The notes below the pieces were generated by a model. That model did not search any database. It was not told the DNA's origin and worked only from the letters and a program-made list of their open reading frames with translations. Position numbers and translations under genes: made by a program. Below, piece by piece: positions 9,748-21,262 of a stretch of 51,149 nt of DNA. The first letter of the stretch is position 1. Every line of letters begins with the position of its first letter. Source of the stretch: Coprinopsis marcescibilis (lineage: Eukaryota > Basidiomycota > Agaricomycetes > Agaricales > Psathyrellaceae); the NCBI GenBank assembly GCA_004369085.1, contig ML210355.1:1-51149 (forward strand), in the 5' to 3' direction.

Positions 9748-10967
9748 TTTCTCGGATCTCACTCCTTAGTTTGGTTGGTTGATAGCCGCATGAACATCGA
9801 TTGGCGATCGCCGACAGCTGGGTATGCCATGGCGGAACCTTCTGCGGTTGCCTGGCGCCATGCACCCAGACGGCACTGGGAAGCCTTCAGAGCGGTGGCT
9901 ATGAATTTAGGTCCAAAATGAGCTCTGCAAAACTTGGGCAGGGTCGTTGGCTGCATCGAACGCATCCTCCGGCCTAGGAGCTATCCCACTGTGATGGGGC
10001 CTGCACAAGATAAATCATGTACCAGTACACCTTCTACTTCAAAAGAGATTAAAGATAAGTGCCCATTGCCTCAAGCAGACACCTTGCGGCTGTATTTTAA
10101 GACTGGACGAACTCGAGTCTCGCGGATACTGCACACTCAGCTGCACACTGAAATAACGGGGATTTCGGCAAGTTTGACAACCTTGGCACTATCCAGACAG
10201 TAACCTTGCCACGAAGGTGAGTAGGTCTTGAATAGCAGCAGTGTCTCGACGCTCAAAGCCGCATTCGCTGTGTGTGGCGTCGCTCTAGCGCGATTGCTCA
10301 CATTATTAAAACTGATACACAGTGGTGATTGCATCGCGAGCTTGCCAAAAGCTTCGGGGTGGCTGGCTCGAACGAGGTGAATGCTCCAGGTCAAGAACAC
10401 GCGTCATCGAACGTGGCAAAGGCTGGAAAGCTGGCGCGTATTCGCCTTGACCGAGGGAGGGAGGAGGCACTCGGCGGGTTGAGGTAGCCTCTAGCGGGTG
10501 CAACATTGTGGGACGTGGTCTACCCTCTGAGTAACCAACCGGAATCCTTCGTAAATCATGGGCGTTTAAGCATGTCGCGTTATTAATTAGCGCTGACGTG
10601 TTGAGTTACGTGTGGACACAACCGTGGGTCACCGGTCACTGTCAGTGACTGGGTGTGCCTGAGCGAGCGCGCACCACAGTCTGAGTGCGGCCGCCAACGA
10701 TCCAATAATAAGGTTCCTCCGGGCTTGAACGCAATTGGGAGTCAAGAGCCATGGACTGGCCCATTGTCAAAGGTGTGTAGGATAGACAAATATGCTTTGG
10801 TTATGCACGCGATTGAAAAGGATAGAATGGAAACGGCCTCAATAGTAAATACAGCAGGTCATCATGATGCAGCTCTGGAACGATGCACTGCAATCCCAGC
10901 CTTGTGTCTGCACTACCATCATCGATTTCGACTCAGTGCGCCTCTTTAGGTCTCAAACTAGGATCCC
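9748..10967. other. Intergenic between NACHT copies 1 and 2
   Basis: About 1.2 kb with no recognisable gene. This is the longest spacer in the array. Short frames on both strands lack motifs. Confidence 0.45.
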
Positions 10968-13152
10968 ATGTCCGTCTTTAAGAATGCAGTCCACACGAGT
11001 ATATCCAAAAGCAATATTACGGTCGTCAGGCTTCAAGGTGAAGGGAACATGGTCAACATCAGCCCAGGGGTCTCCAACTCGGAAGGTATGTCGAGGAGGA
11101 TGCCACGTCTGTGTATCGGGGGCTAAATATTTCACAGCAATGTTGATCCTGCTCAAGTACGTTGCCCTTGACGCCATACACGACGCCAACGCCCGGTTCG
11201 ACGCTCCTCGTTGCAGCAAAGGGACGAGAGAAGCGGTCCAAGAAGACATCTTGACCTGGACCCAGCTGGCTATTTTCCGAATGGACTTGCCCCCCGAGCA
11301 ACTCAGACTCCTGTTGTGGATGAATGGTGCAGCAGGCACTGGAAAATCGGCGATTCTCCAAACCATCGCGGAGAAGGCAGACAAATACAAGCCAAGCCTT
11401 TTGGCCGCCAGCTTCTTCTTTTCCTACAAGTACCCGGCACGAGATGGAAAGCTCATCCCCACCCTCGCATACCAGCTCGCCGTCAAGATACCTGCCGTTA
11501 AGGAGCATATGGCCATGGCGATAGCAAACGACCTGTCCATCTTTAGCAAGTCGTTGGAGAAACAACTAGATGTGCTTATCCTCGAACCTATCGCGCGTGT
11601 CCTCGAACAGGATCCTTCAGCAGCAGCAAGGTGGCCGAAGCTTATTGTTATCGATGGATTGGATGAATGCAAGACGAATCCGGCTCATCATCTCCATAAA
11701 CAAATCCCAGGGGAGAAAGATTCAGGACCGGAGGACGAAGCACAATCAACTGACGACACTCGTCCCGCGATTGATGATGGCGAGCAACACCAGCTTGAAA
11801 TCATCGCCCTCCTCCACAAAGCCCTCATCACCCGACGACTCCCTTTCCGTGTCGCATTGGCAAGCAGACCTGATATGCCAATGCGAGCGTTCTTCTCCTC
11901 AGGCCCTGCTTCTACATGTACGCGCCAGATCGACCTAAACGTGGCTTACAAACCTGGATACGACATACGCCTTTTTCTCCGATCGTCTTTTGAGCGGATC
12001 CGTGCCAAATACGACATCGAGTTTGGGTGGCCAGGAAATCAGGTCATCGAAACCCTGGTCAACAATGCGTCAGGTCAATTCGTTTACGCGGACACTGTCA
12101 TCAAGTTTGTGGATGGCCCTTCTTGCGATCCGACGAGCAACTTGGATATTATCATGGAGATAGCCCAGAGCACAGTTGCATCCCAGAAGCTGCTCGCTGG
12201 TACATCAATCGCTAATCCCTATGCCCCACTCGATGTCATGTACACCGCGATTCTGAACCGCTGTCCTGCACCCAGGGAATCTGTGATGGCAATCCAACTT
12301 TTCCTTCGCGTATCCATCCAAGTCGGTCGTATGGATGGAAGACTATCCGCCAGTGACTTCAACACCTTCCTCCGATATCGGTCTGCCGACGTTGCACGGG
12401 TTTTTGGAAAGCTGCATTCGCTGGTGTCCGTGCCGCCAGTCGGCAACTCTAAGACAGGATACACTCTTCACCACAAGTCATTACAGGATTTCCTTTACTC
12501 GCGCCTTCGCTGCGGTCCGGATCTGTATGTTCCCTTCGAAGCTGTGCTGGAGAGAGTCTCAATCCAGCTTCTGCGATTATCCGGCAAGTTTCACATCCGA
12601 ATCGACCCCACCGAACTTCCATGTATTCACAACTGCCCGTGCGTTCTACATGTTGGCGGATGTGTTGGCTCTCCCCAATTGCTGGTCAGCAACGATCGCG
12701 GCTCGGGGTTCATTTTCTTCTCAAACAACCATACCTGCAATGGCATTCTCCGACACGGATATCCAGCGACTTTGCTCCAAGCAACACTAGATTCTATGGA
12801 TGCGGATTCCTGGGCTCTGGAGAGGGTCAGGCAAAAACAAAACGGTCAACTGGAACACATGTACGACTTTGTGCATAACACAACTTTCGGTGTGAGTACA
12901 TCTCCCTTTCCCGAGTGTTCTTTGTATGTTTTCTAAAGAGTCCTTCAGTGTCGATGGCTCCGGTGCAGCACTATCTGTTCCCGTTGGCGCAAGGCTATTC
13001 GCCGGGAATGCTTACGAAATAACTGGGAAATCTCGCCGTTTTCCTATCGGATAACTCGGTCGCCACTTTTTCACCCGCCAATATCAGACGTTACCAGCGA
13101 TGAGACTGTCCCTCGAGCACGATTGAGGCCATTTCAGGGTGCCCTTCGGTAA
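10968..13152 (+). CDS. NACHT-domain NLR-like protein, copy 2
   Basis: Exons 10968-11085, 11138-12891 and 12949-13152 join in frame to 691 residues. The leader exon begins MSVFKNAVHTSISKSNITVV. The NACHT exon has Walker A NGAAGTGKSAILQTI, SFFFSYKYPARDGK, Walker B LIVIDGLDECKTN and ASRPDMPMRAFFSSGP. The last exon has STICSRWRKAIRRECL and SPLFHPPISDVTSDE. Start and splice sites were set by alignment with the sister copies: the intron after exon 1 is phase 1 and the one after the NACHT exon is phase 0 in all of them. Retaining the last intron would end the protein early with an extra SPFPECSLYVF-type tail. No C-terminal repeat domain is present. Function in self/non-self recognition is inferred. 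Confidence 0.88.
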
Positions 13153-13549
13153 CATACATATCCCTATCCCAACGCCCAACCAACGACTAGCTCTGCGTAT
13201 CTTTAGCGAATTCGGACGCCCTGTTATACCGGCTAGCAGCAGCCACAAGACAAACTGTTACCGAATCGCATTCTATACAAATATTCAATATCTGTTCTTG
13301 TTCACCAACGCTTCTCGATGAAACCACTCATTGCAATTCAACTCAGAACTGAACTCACTCTAATTCATGATGCACGGTAGATCCCGAAGCGTGGCATCAG
13401 TCACAAAATGAGGCATTGACGGGAACATTACCATCAGATCGATTACATATCATCTACGGAATCGTTAGGTCAGCTACGGAGACTAGGAACGCATCCCCAT
13501 TCGTGGTTGACTGTCCCTCCAAGCTTCCAGTCTAACATATTCCCATTTC
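13153..13549. other. Intergenic between NACHT copies 2 and 3
   Basis: 397 bp; no gene or clear element seen. Confidence 0.5.
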
Positions 13550-15706
13550 ATGTCTGTCTTGAAAGATGCGGTCAACACGAGCATATCCAACAGCAGTGTA
13601 ACGGTTCTCAAGTTGAAAGGGAACACGTTCAACATCAACCCCGCCGTGGTCTCCAACTCAGAAGGTTTGTATTTAGGGCATCGTAAAACTGGTTCCGTTG
13701 GTATCTGATTCTTTCATATCATAGGGATGTCGATCTTGCTCAAATATGTCGCACTTGACGCGATACACGATGCCAGCGCCCGGTTCGACGCTCCTCGGTG
13801 CAGCGAAGGGACCAGAGAAGCCGTACAGGAAGACATCATGACTTGGACCCAATTGCCAATCCTCGCCTTGGCCCTGGAGAAACTTAGACTCTTCCTGTGG
13901 ATGACTGGCGCAGCGGGTACTGGAAAATCAGCCATCGTTCAAACCATCGCAGAAACGGCAGACAAGCAGAGCCTGTTGGCCGCCAGCTTCTTCTTTTCCT
14001 ACAAACACCCGGCGAGAGACGGCATGCTCATCCCCACCCTCGCGTACCAGATCGCCGTCAAGATACCTGCTGTACAGGAGCATATGGCGAAAGCGATAAT
14101 GAACGACCGATCCGTATTTAGCAAGTCCCTGGAAAAGCAACTGGATGTGCTCATCCTGGAACCTATTGCGCACGTTCTGGAGGAAACCCCTTCAGCGGCA
14201 GCCAGCTGGCCAAAGCTTATTGCCATCGACGGATTAGACGAATGCAAGTCAAATCCAGCTGGACATCCCCACAAACCAATCACTGAACTGATCGCCATGC
14301 GCAATGGCGAAGCCAACTCGACCGACACTCCCTCTGCTATCGATGATGGCGAGAAACATCAACTGGAAATCATTACCCTCCTCCACAAAGCCCTCATCAC
14401 CCGACGCCTTCCTTTCCGTGTCGCGTTGGCAAGCAGACCAGACATGCCAATGAGGGGTTTCTTTTCCTCGGGCCCTGGTGCCACATGTACACGCCAAATC
14501 GACCTAAACGTAGCTTTCAAACCGGGTGATGACATACGTCTTTTCCTCCGATCGTCTTTCGAGCGCATACGCGCAAAACACGATGTAGAGATTGGGTGGC
14601 CAGGAAAGGATGTTATCGAAATCTTTGTCAAGAACGCGTCAGGTCAATTTGTTTACGCAGACACCGTCGTCAAGTTTGTGGATGGCCCTTCTTGCGATCC
14701 GACGAGCAATTTGGGGGTTATTATGGAAATCGCGCAGAACACAGCGGCATCTCAGAAGCAGCAATTTTCTGATCATTTGGTCGCTAATCCGTATGCCCCA
14801 CTTGATGCCATTTACGCGGCGATTCTTAAACGTTGTCCCGAGCCCAAGGAATCTGTGACAGCAATCCATCTATTTCTTCGCTTATCCATCGGCACGTCTG
14901 TCGCTCTACCACTATCCGCCAGTGACATCAACACCTTCCTCCAATATCGGTCCACCGACGTTGCAAGGGTTTTTGGAAAGCTGCATTCGCTGGTGTCGGT
15001 ACCACCAGCAGGCGATTCCGAGAAAGGATACAGCCTTCACCGCAAATCATTACAAGATTTCTTGTATTCGCCCAATCGCTGTGTTCCGGAGCTGTTTATG
15101 CCTCATCAGGCCGTGTTGGAGAGTGTCTCGATCCAGCTTCTGCGAATGCCTGTCAAGTTCCGTATCCAAGCCTTCCCTGCCGCGCATCCATGTGCAGATG
15201 ACTGCCCCTATGTCATACATCTCGACGGATGCGCTGCCTTGACTGGCTTGTGGGTTACGAATGAATACGGCTTGGGCGCCATTGTGTTTTCGCTCAACAA
15301 CACCCACGAACACATTCTAGCATACGGATATCAAGCGACCTTACTTCAAGGGGTGCTAAACTCTATGGATGCGTATGCCTGGACCCAAGACAGGGTCGCA
15401 GGGACGCAGAATCACCAGCTAGAGGACATGTATATGTTTGTGCATAACACAACTTTTGGTGTGAGTGCAACCCCTTTCCTTTGTGTTAATGTACGGTTGC
15501 TGAGGGGAGTTCTTCAGTGTCGCATGTTCTCGTGCAGCAGTATCTGCTCCCGTTGGCGCAAGGCTATCCGCCAGAAATGCCTGCGTGAGAACTGGAAAGT
15601 CCAACCGTTTTCCTATCGTATATCCCAATCACCAGTTTTTCACCCGCCCAGAGCAGATTTTACTGATGGTCTGAGCCTTGCATTCATAAGGCTGACACCA
15701 ACGTAG
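13550..15706 (+). CDS. NACHT-domain NLR-like protein, copy 3
   Basis: Exons 13550-13664, 13725-15460 and 15518-15706 join in frame to 679 residues. The leader exon reads MSVLKDAVNTSISNSSVTV followed by a GNTFNINP segment. NACHT landmarks are TGAAGTGKSAIVQTIAE, SFFFSYKHPARDGM, LIAIDGLDECKSN and ASRPDMPMRGFF. The tail exon has SSICSRWRKAIRQKCL, PFSYRISQSPVFHPP and ADFTD. The intron before the last exon is 57 nt with no stop in frame, so retention would add 19 residues rather than truncate; copy 4 shares this. The spliced form is preferred because it restores alignment with copies 1, 2 and 5. Cellular role is inferred from fungal NACHT proteins only. Confidence 0.88.
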
Positions 15707-16118
15707 GGACCAGCCATGAAAATCAGTAGTGCTCAGTTTCTCGGATGTTACTACTTAAGTACCTTACTTCTTTGGGTTTTGAATATGCATAGTCTGAGAA
15801 CTTGTAAGACGTACGTCGTACGATATTCGATTTCTCTGACCTTACAAGTTGGTCAGGAATATTTTAAAATCAAACTCTGTGGTTCGTTCGTGGTGAGGTT
15901 TAATGAGACCTTTGAGGGTTCTGACTGAAAAAATTACTCTGAAAAACGAAGGCATACACAGTTCGACAGCAGCCTTCTGATGTTTGTCGAGACAGAGAGC
16001 ATCTGATTACCAGAACCTGGCATCACAGAGTTCTGTTCACAGCAATTACAGCCTTGCCTTCATACCACATCCTAGTAATCAGGGCCCCTCCCAAACTTCA
16101 AGTTCAACAAAGCAATTC
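15707..16118. other. Intergenic between NACHT copies 3 and 4
   Basis: 412 bp; no gene seen. It is AT-richer than the flanking coding DNA. Confidence 0.5.
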
Positions 16119-18265
16119 ATGTCCATCTTGAACGATGCAACCAACACAAGCATCTCTAACAGCAATCTAACAGTCGTCCATGGTAATGTAAATATCACCT
16201 CCGTGGCGCCTGTCTCCTTCTCGGAAGGTATGTGTCCAGGAAGCAGCGCAAAGTGCCAGTTCCTGATTAATTCCTAGGAATGGCAATTCTTCTCCAGTAC
16301 GTTTCGGTCGATGCAATGCACGACGCCAGCGCCCGGTTCGACGCTCCTCGGTGCAGCGAAGGGACCAGGGAAGCCGTGCAGGAAGACATCATGACTTGGA
16401 CTCAGCTGCCAATCCACCAACTCGATTTGGCCCACGAGCAGCTCAGACTCCTCCTGTGGATGACTGGCGCAGCGGGCACCGGTAAATCGGCCATCCTCCA
16501 AACCATCGCAGAGAAGACCGACAAACAGAACCTGTTGGCCGCCAGCTTCTTCTTTTCCTACAAGTACCCGTCTAGAGATAGGTTGCTTATACCCACACTG
16601 GCGTACCAGATTGCTGTCAAGATACCTGCCATACAGGAGTACTTGGCGATAGCTATAACGAATGACCGATCCATCTTTAGCAAGTCCTTGGAGAAACAAC
16701 TGGATGTCCTTATCCTCGATCCTATCGCGCGCGTTCTCGAAAAATGCCCTTCCGCAGCAGCCGCCTGGCCCAAAGTTATTGTTATCGATGGGTTGGACGA
16801 ATGCAAATCAAATCCAGCCGGCCATCTCTACAACCAAACTCTTGAAGCAAGTGATAAAGGCCCAGGTGGCGATACAGCCCACCCAACTGAGAACATCCCT
16901 TCCATAATCGACGGTGGCGAGCGACATCAACTGGGAATCATCACCATCCTCCACAAAGCCCTCGTCACCCGACGCCTCCCTTTCCGTGTCGCTTTGGCAA
17001 GTAGACCGGACATGCCTATGAGGGCTTTCTTTTCCTCGGGCCCTGCTTCCAAATGCACACGCCACATTGTCCTAAACGAAGCTTACAAACCTGCGGACGA
17101 CATACGTCTTTTCCTCCGATCCTCTTTTGAGCGGATTCGCGCCGGCCACGACGTAGAGATTGGGTGGCCAAGGAAGGAGGTCATCGAAACCATTGCCGAC
17201 AACGCGTCCGGTCAATTTGTTTACGCGGACACCGTCATCAAGTTTGTGGACGGCCCTTCCTGCGATCCGACGGCCAGCTTGGATGTTATTATGGAGATAG
17301 CACGGAAGCCAAGCGCTGCCCAATCAGCCACTAATCCGTACTCCCCACTCGATGCAATGTATGCCGCGATCCTCAACCGTTGCCCTGCACCCAAGGAATC
17401 TGTGATGGCAATCCATCTTTTTCTTCGCATAACCATCGGCACTAATTCTGCCGCTCTGCCACTATCCGCCAGTGACTTCAATGAATTCCTCCAATATCGG
17501 TCCACCGACGTTGCAAGGGTTTTTGGAAAGCTACATTCGCTGGTGTCTGTTCCACCAGTTGGCGACTCCAAGAAGGGATACACTCTTCATCACAAGTCGT
17601 TGCAAGATTTCCTGTCCTCACCCCTTCGCTGCGGTCAGGATCTGTATATTCCTTATCAAGCCGTGTTGGAAAGAGTTTCGATCCAGCTTCTGCGATCGTC
17701 CGGCGAGTTCCATGTCCGATTCGACCCCACCGTACAGCCCTACACTCATAAATCCTGCTCACGCGTTTTACATATCGACAGATGTGACACCTGTCCCTAT
17801 TTGCTGCTCACCGAGGAAGGCGGCGTGCGTCTCTCGTCATTCACAGACAACCACACCCACTTTCACATGCTCCAAAACGGATACCAAGCGAATTTGCTCC
17901 AAGCACAACTGGATGCTATGGATGCCGATGCGTGGGCTCTGGAGAGGGTCAAGCAACAGCAGACTCGCCAGCTGCAGTACATGTACACGTTTTTGCATAA
18001 CAAAACATTCGGTGTAAGTCCTACTCCCTTTCCTTTGCATTCTTCGATAATTGCTAATGTACTTCAGTGTGGATGGTTTCGGTGCAGTGGCATCTGCTCC
18101 CGTTGGCGTAAGGCTATCCGCCGAAGATGCCTTCAGAAGAACTGGGAAGTTCAACCACATGTGTATCGTATATCCCAGTCGCCGCTATTCCACCCGCCAA
18201 CATCCGATTTTACGCATGAGAGTGAGTTTCGGATATGGCTGATACCTCCGGGTTTTGGTGGTTAG
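16119..18265 (+). CDS. NACHT-domain NLR-like protein, copy 4
   Basis: Exons 16119-16227, 16278-18013 and 18068-18265 join in frame to 680 residues. The leader exon is the shortest (MSILNDATNTSISNSNLTVV then GNVNIT). Walker A (GAAGTGKS) falls at about residues 100-107 and Walker B (VIVIDGLDEC) at about 203-212; ASRPDMPMRAFF follows. The tail exon has SGICSRWRKAIRRRCL and SPLFHPPTSDFTHE. The 54-nt last intron has no stop in frame. The block from about 16800 to 17090 matches copy 1 almost base for base, although copies 2 and 3 lie between them. The gene ends about 540 bp from the 3' end of the second receptor gene, to which it is convergent. Confidence 0.88.
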
Positions 18266-18802
18266 CCTTCGCCTTCAGCATCAGTCGGGCTCGTCTTAAG
18301 ACTTAAGTTGATCCTAGCTTGTATTTTTTGATAGTCGATTTTTTACCGTGAGCTAAGTCTACTTCAAGACTGATCAAGTATATGAAGTACGGAAAGGCCG
18401 AAGCTCGATACCCATATTTTAGTTTATTTTGTCAGATCCATAAACTTGGTTTGCAGTGCGAAACCATTCTGGTGCCAGGTGACCGTCCTCTTACACCAAT
18501 AGCCGCCAAGGCCCTCAAGTAGGGATATTGACCATCTGGACCCTCCCTACCTTTGAAGTTGCATCGATCGCGAATATATCGGCTTGCATGGTGTAGGTTT
18601 CTCAGACATGAAGTTGTGACGTTCAGCTGGTTTGGTTCAGGTCGCCAAATATTTGCAACTCTATCATGTTGATATTTCAATATTTCAATAGCGGATGGTG
18701 TTCAACATTTCTTTATAGGCATCGTCATTTGCGAGTCGTGATTATAAGAGCTGTCTAGTATTACAGGTGGTGTATCCGGGGTATAAAGTAATATGTCATA
18801 TG
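18266..18802. other. Convergent intergenic spacer between NACHT copy 4 and receptor 2
   Basis: 537 bp between two 3' ends. Short frames only; nothing recognised. Confidence 0.5.
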
Positions 18803-20368
18803 CTACACTTTCGATTGATCAAAGGACGTGAACGTAACATGCGTAAAATCGGAGGATGCTGGCGAGGATGATTCGAAGGGAAATGGTTCCAATTGGTAGG
18901 TCTTGAACGATAGTTTTGTGGATGAGTAGATACTGTCGGGCCTGTGAAGGGTTGTTGTAGATGATGCTGGGATGCTGAACGTGGTCGAATTGGACGTAGT
19001 AGGGGATACGGGCGTAGAATAATCGGAATCGCGGTCAAATTGACGTTTGAATGCGGGAGTGGATGTGCGTGATACACAGGTGCCCCTGGGGCAACGGCAA
19101 AAGGGTTAGGTTGACGTTGGAATAATAAAATGAGACGACCCACCTCTTCAAATTCTCGATGTCGTAGCTCTTCCGCCAGGTGGCGCACCCAATGACACGG
19201 CTGATTGAAGCAAAAAATGCGCCATATTCTTTTCTTGCATCATCTCCGAACGCAAAGAAGACGAAGAACAGGACAGAGCTGGCTGGAATCGACCACCAAC
19301 TCACAAACGTCCAAGCCCACGCGGTTTCGTTGAAGTAGTGATGAGGAAAGTCCCATATCTCCCAGAAGTTATGGTGTACATCGTCCCAGCTTGTGTATGG
19401 GAGAAGTCCGTTTGTGCAAGACCACATGTTGAGGGAGATTCCGAATCCACCCCAGAGCATCTGGACGATGGCCATCGCCATGAGGCGGAAATATCGTGAA
19501 GGGGCTAAGGCAGAGCTTGCAGTCTGTAGATGTCGCGCAAAAGTGAGACGACGCTGGAAAAAATGATAAAGGGCTAAGCCTGGAACCACAATTAGCACTG
19601 TGCGTTTGGAAGAAGAGAAGAGCCTCTTACCGCCAAAGATGAATGTCAGAACAACAACCAATAAAGGTGGAACCGAGATTATGAATATGGACGCAAGGGA
19701 TACGTAGAGAGCGGGTCGACACCCGAGGTCTTCAATGCTATCGAATCGATGTCCTTGTACTACATAGTCTGTGATTTATTCAGAACAGCCCTACTCGCGA
19801 GACAGAGCGCAAGAACTCACGCAGAGCCATATAAATGGCAGGTATTCCCCAGCAAAGAGCACCATCCACGATTTCTCGTCGTCGCCTGTCGGATGGCTTC
19901 ATTCCAGTTTGCCGAACTGAGGCAATTCGTTCCAGATGAACGCATAAGCAAAGGCAGCAGACAGGCAAGGCGACTGTCGCCCCAGTTTGTATTCTGGTCA
20001 CTGATATCACAAGCAATTAGTATCTGTTTGACCAGGAGACGAGAGCCTGCTCACCGATGTCGCACCAGACAGGCGCTACCAGTTCCACATTCCCAGCCCA
20101 AATTATAGCATTAACACCGCAGATGATGTTGGACACGAAATGCCACGCTATTATCGAGAGTGTTGGGATGTTGCGCGCCCTCCAGTGCCATGGTGTAGGT
20201 ATAAGGACCAGAACTGCCACCAGGAATGCATTGATGGGGAGCTCGATGAACCTTTTGTTTTCAACGTCACCTTTCCGATAGAAAGCTGTGGGGTGGATTC
20301 AGGCGCTCGGTTTGGTACAATGAGGAATATGGCCCCTGTGAATCCGCAGTCTGAATTAGAACCGTCAT
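18803..20368 (-). CDS. STE3: STE3-like pheromone receptor 2
   Basis: A second STE3-family seven-helix pheromone receptor, on the opposite strand to receptor 1. Well supported exons are 20055-20251, 19821-20000, 19631-19768, 19144-19579 and 18803-19085. Introns 2-5 match receptor 1 in position and phase, and the second and third of these exons have the same lengths (180 and 138 nt) as their receptor 1 counterparts. Landmarks: PWHWRARNIPTL, IIWAGNVELVAPVWCDI, CVHLERIASVRQ, VVQGHRFDSIEDLGCRP, SRYFRLMAMAIVQMLWG and YTSWDDVHHNFWEI. No in-frame ATG precedes PWHW in that exon, and a TGA lies upstream. A small first exon at 20319-20368 (MTVLIQTADSQGPYSS) joined by a 67-nt intron restores an open 427-residue protein. 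That first exon is tentative; loss of the start codon is the alternative. No pheromone gene is visible next to it. Confidence 0.85.
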
Positions 20369-21262
20369 GCAAGCCCCCCAAGACGCATCGTTTCTGTTGC
20401 AGCAGCAACTGTTGGCTCAAGTCTCGAAGCTAACTCAGTTACCTTTCGACGACTGACGATATACAATTGGTAAGTTCGCGTTTCACCGATCCCAACGGCC
20501 GGGCGGTGTATGGAGAATATTTTTATGCAACGATTCAGCGCTCATCCGCCTGAAAGACTTGACACCTGACGTACACCTAGCATCTGTCCGTCGACAGATC
20601 ATCCGTCAAATCTGACATGTGCTGCCTTGTAAATCCCAAATTCTGTTGGATGAGGTCGTACGCACGGCAGCTACGAGGAGAAACATACGATAGGGCCGAA
20701 GTGAGCCTCGTCTTGCGCCAATGTCAACCGCGGGGCATACTGGAATATGGTATGTGACATGTTCTCCATGGATCTTACACTCATTTCTAATCGCTTGAAC
20801 CTATCTCATTTGAGCGCTGCAGCTACCGGGTCAACTTTCTCTGATACGCGAAACTATAACACGATTGTTTCAAGCTGAACAATCGTAGTCGCTGAAATGC
20901 AGCTTGGACACTGCTTGCTATGCTGCCTCTTTTGAAATATAGTTCTTTGATCGATCTATGTGTGCGATATGCGGGTTTTTCTGGTGCTCCAGTCAACCAC
21001 CTGAAGCGCTCTAGATTGGGGAATCAGCGCCCATTCCGAAAAGATGGTAAGCACGTATCCATCGACTCATTCTGAGACCAGTTTGGTGCCTACACTTACC
21101 CATTCCAGTAGATCGGCTCCACATGTGCAAACTGTAATTGTGCGAGCCGTCAGCGCCCATTGTGGTCCCACCGAAAATATGTGTGTACATCCAAGTACAG
21201 GTATATAAGCAAGGGCATTCCCAGAGGATATCTCGTCTCACTTGTTTGTTCTCTTTCCTGCC
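20369..21262. other. Divergent intergenic region between receptor 2 and membrane gene A
   Basis: About 0.9 kb without a supported gene. It contains an inverted pair ATTGTT (20864-20869) / AACAAT (20878-20883), like that upstream of pheromone 1. The region must hold the promoters of both flanking genes. Confidence 0.4.

Noticed and set aside
20600..20640. A C-A-A-L-stop ending that resembles a CaaX box near receptor 2
   Set aside because: The frame has no ATG and no acidic pro-region or E-R site; chance match.
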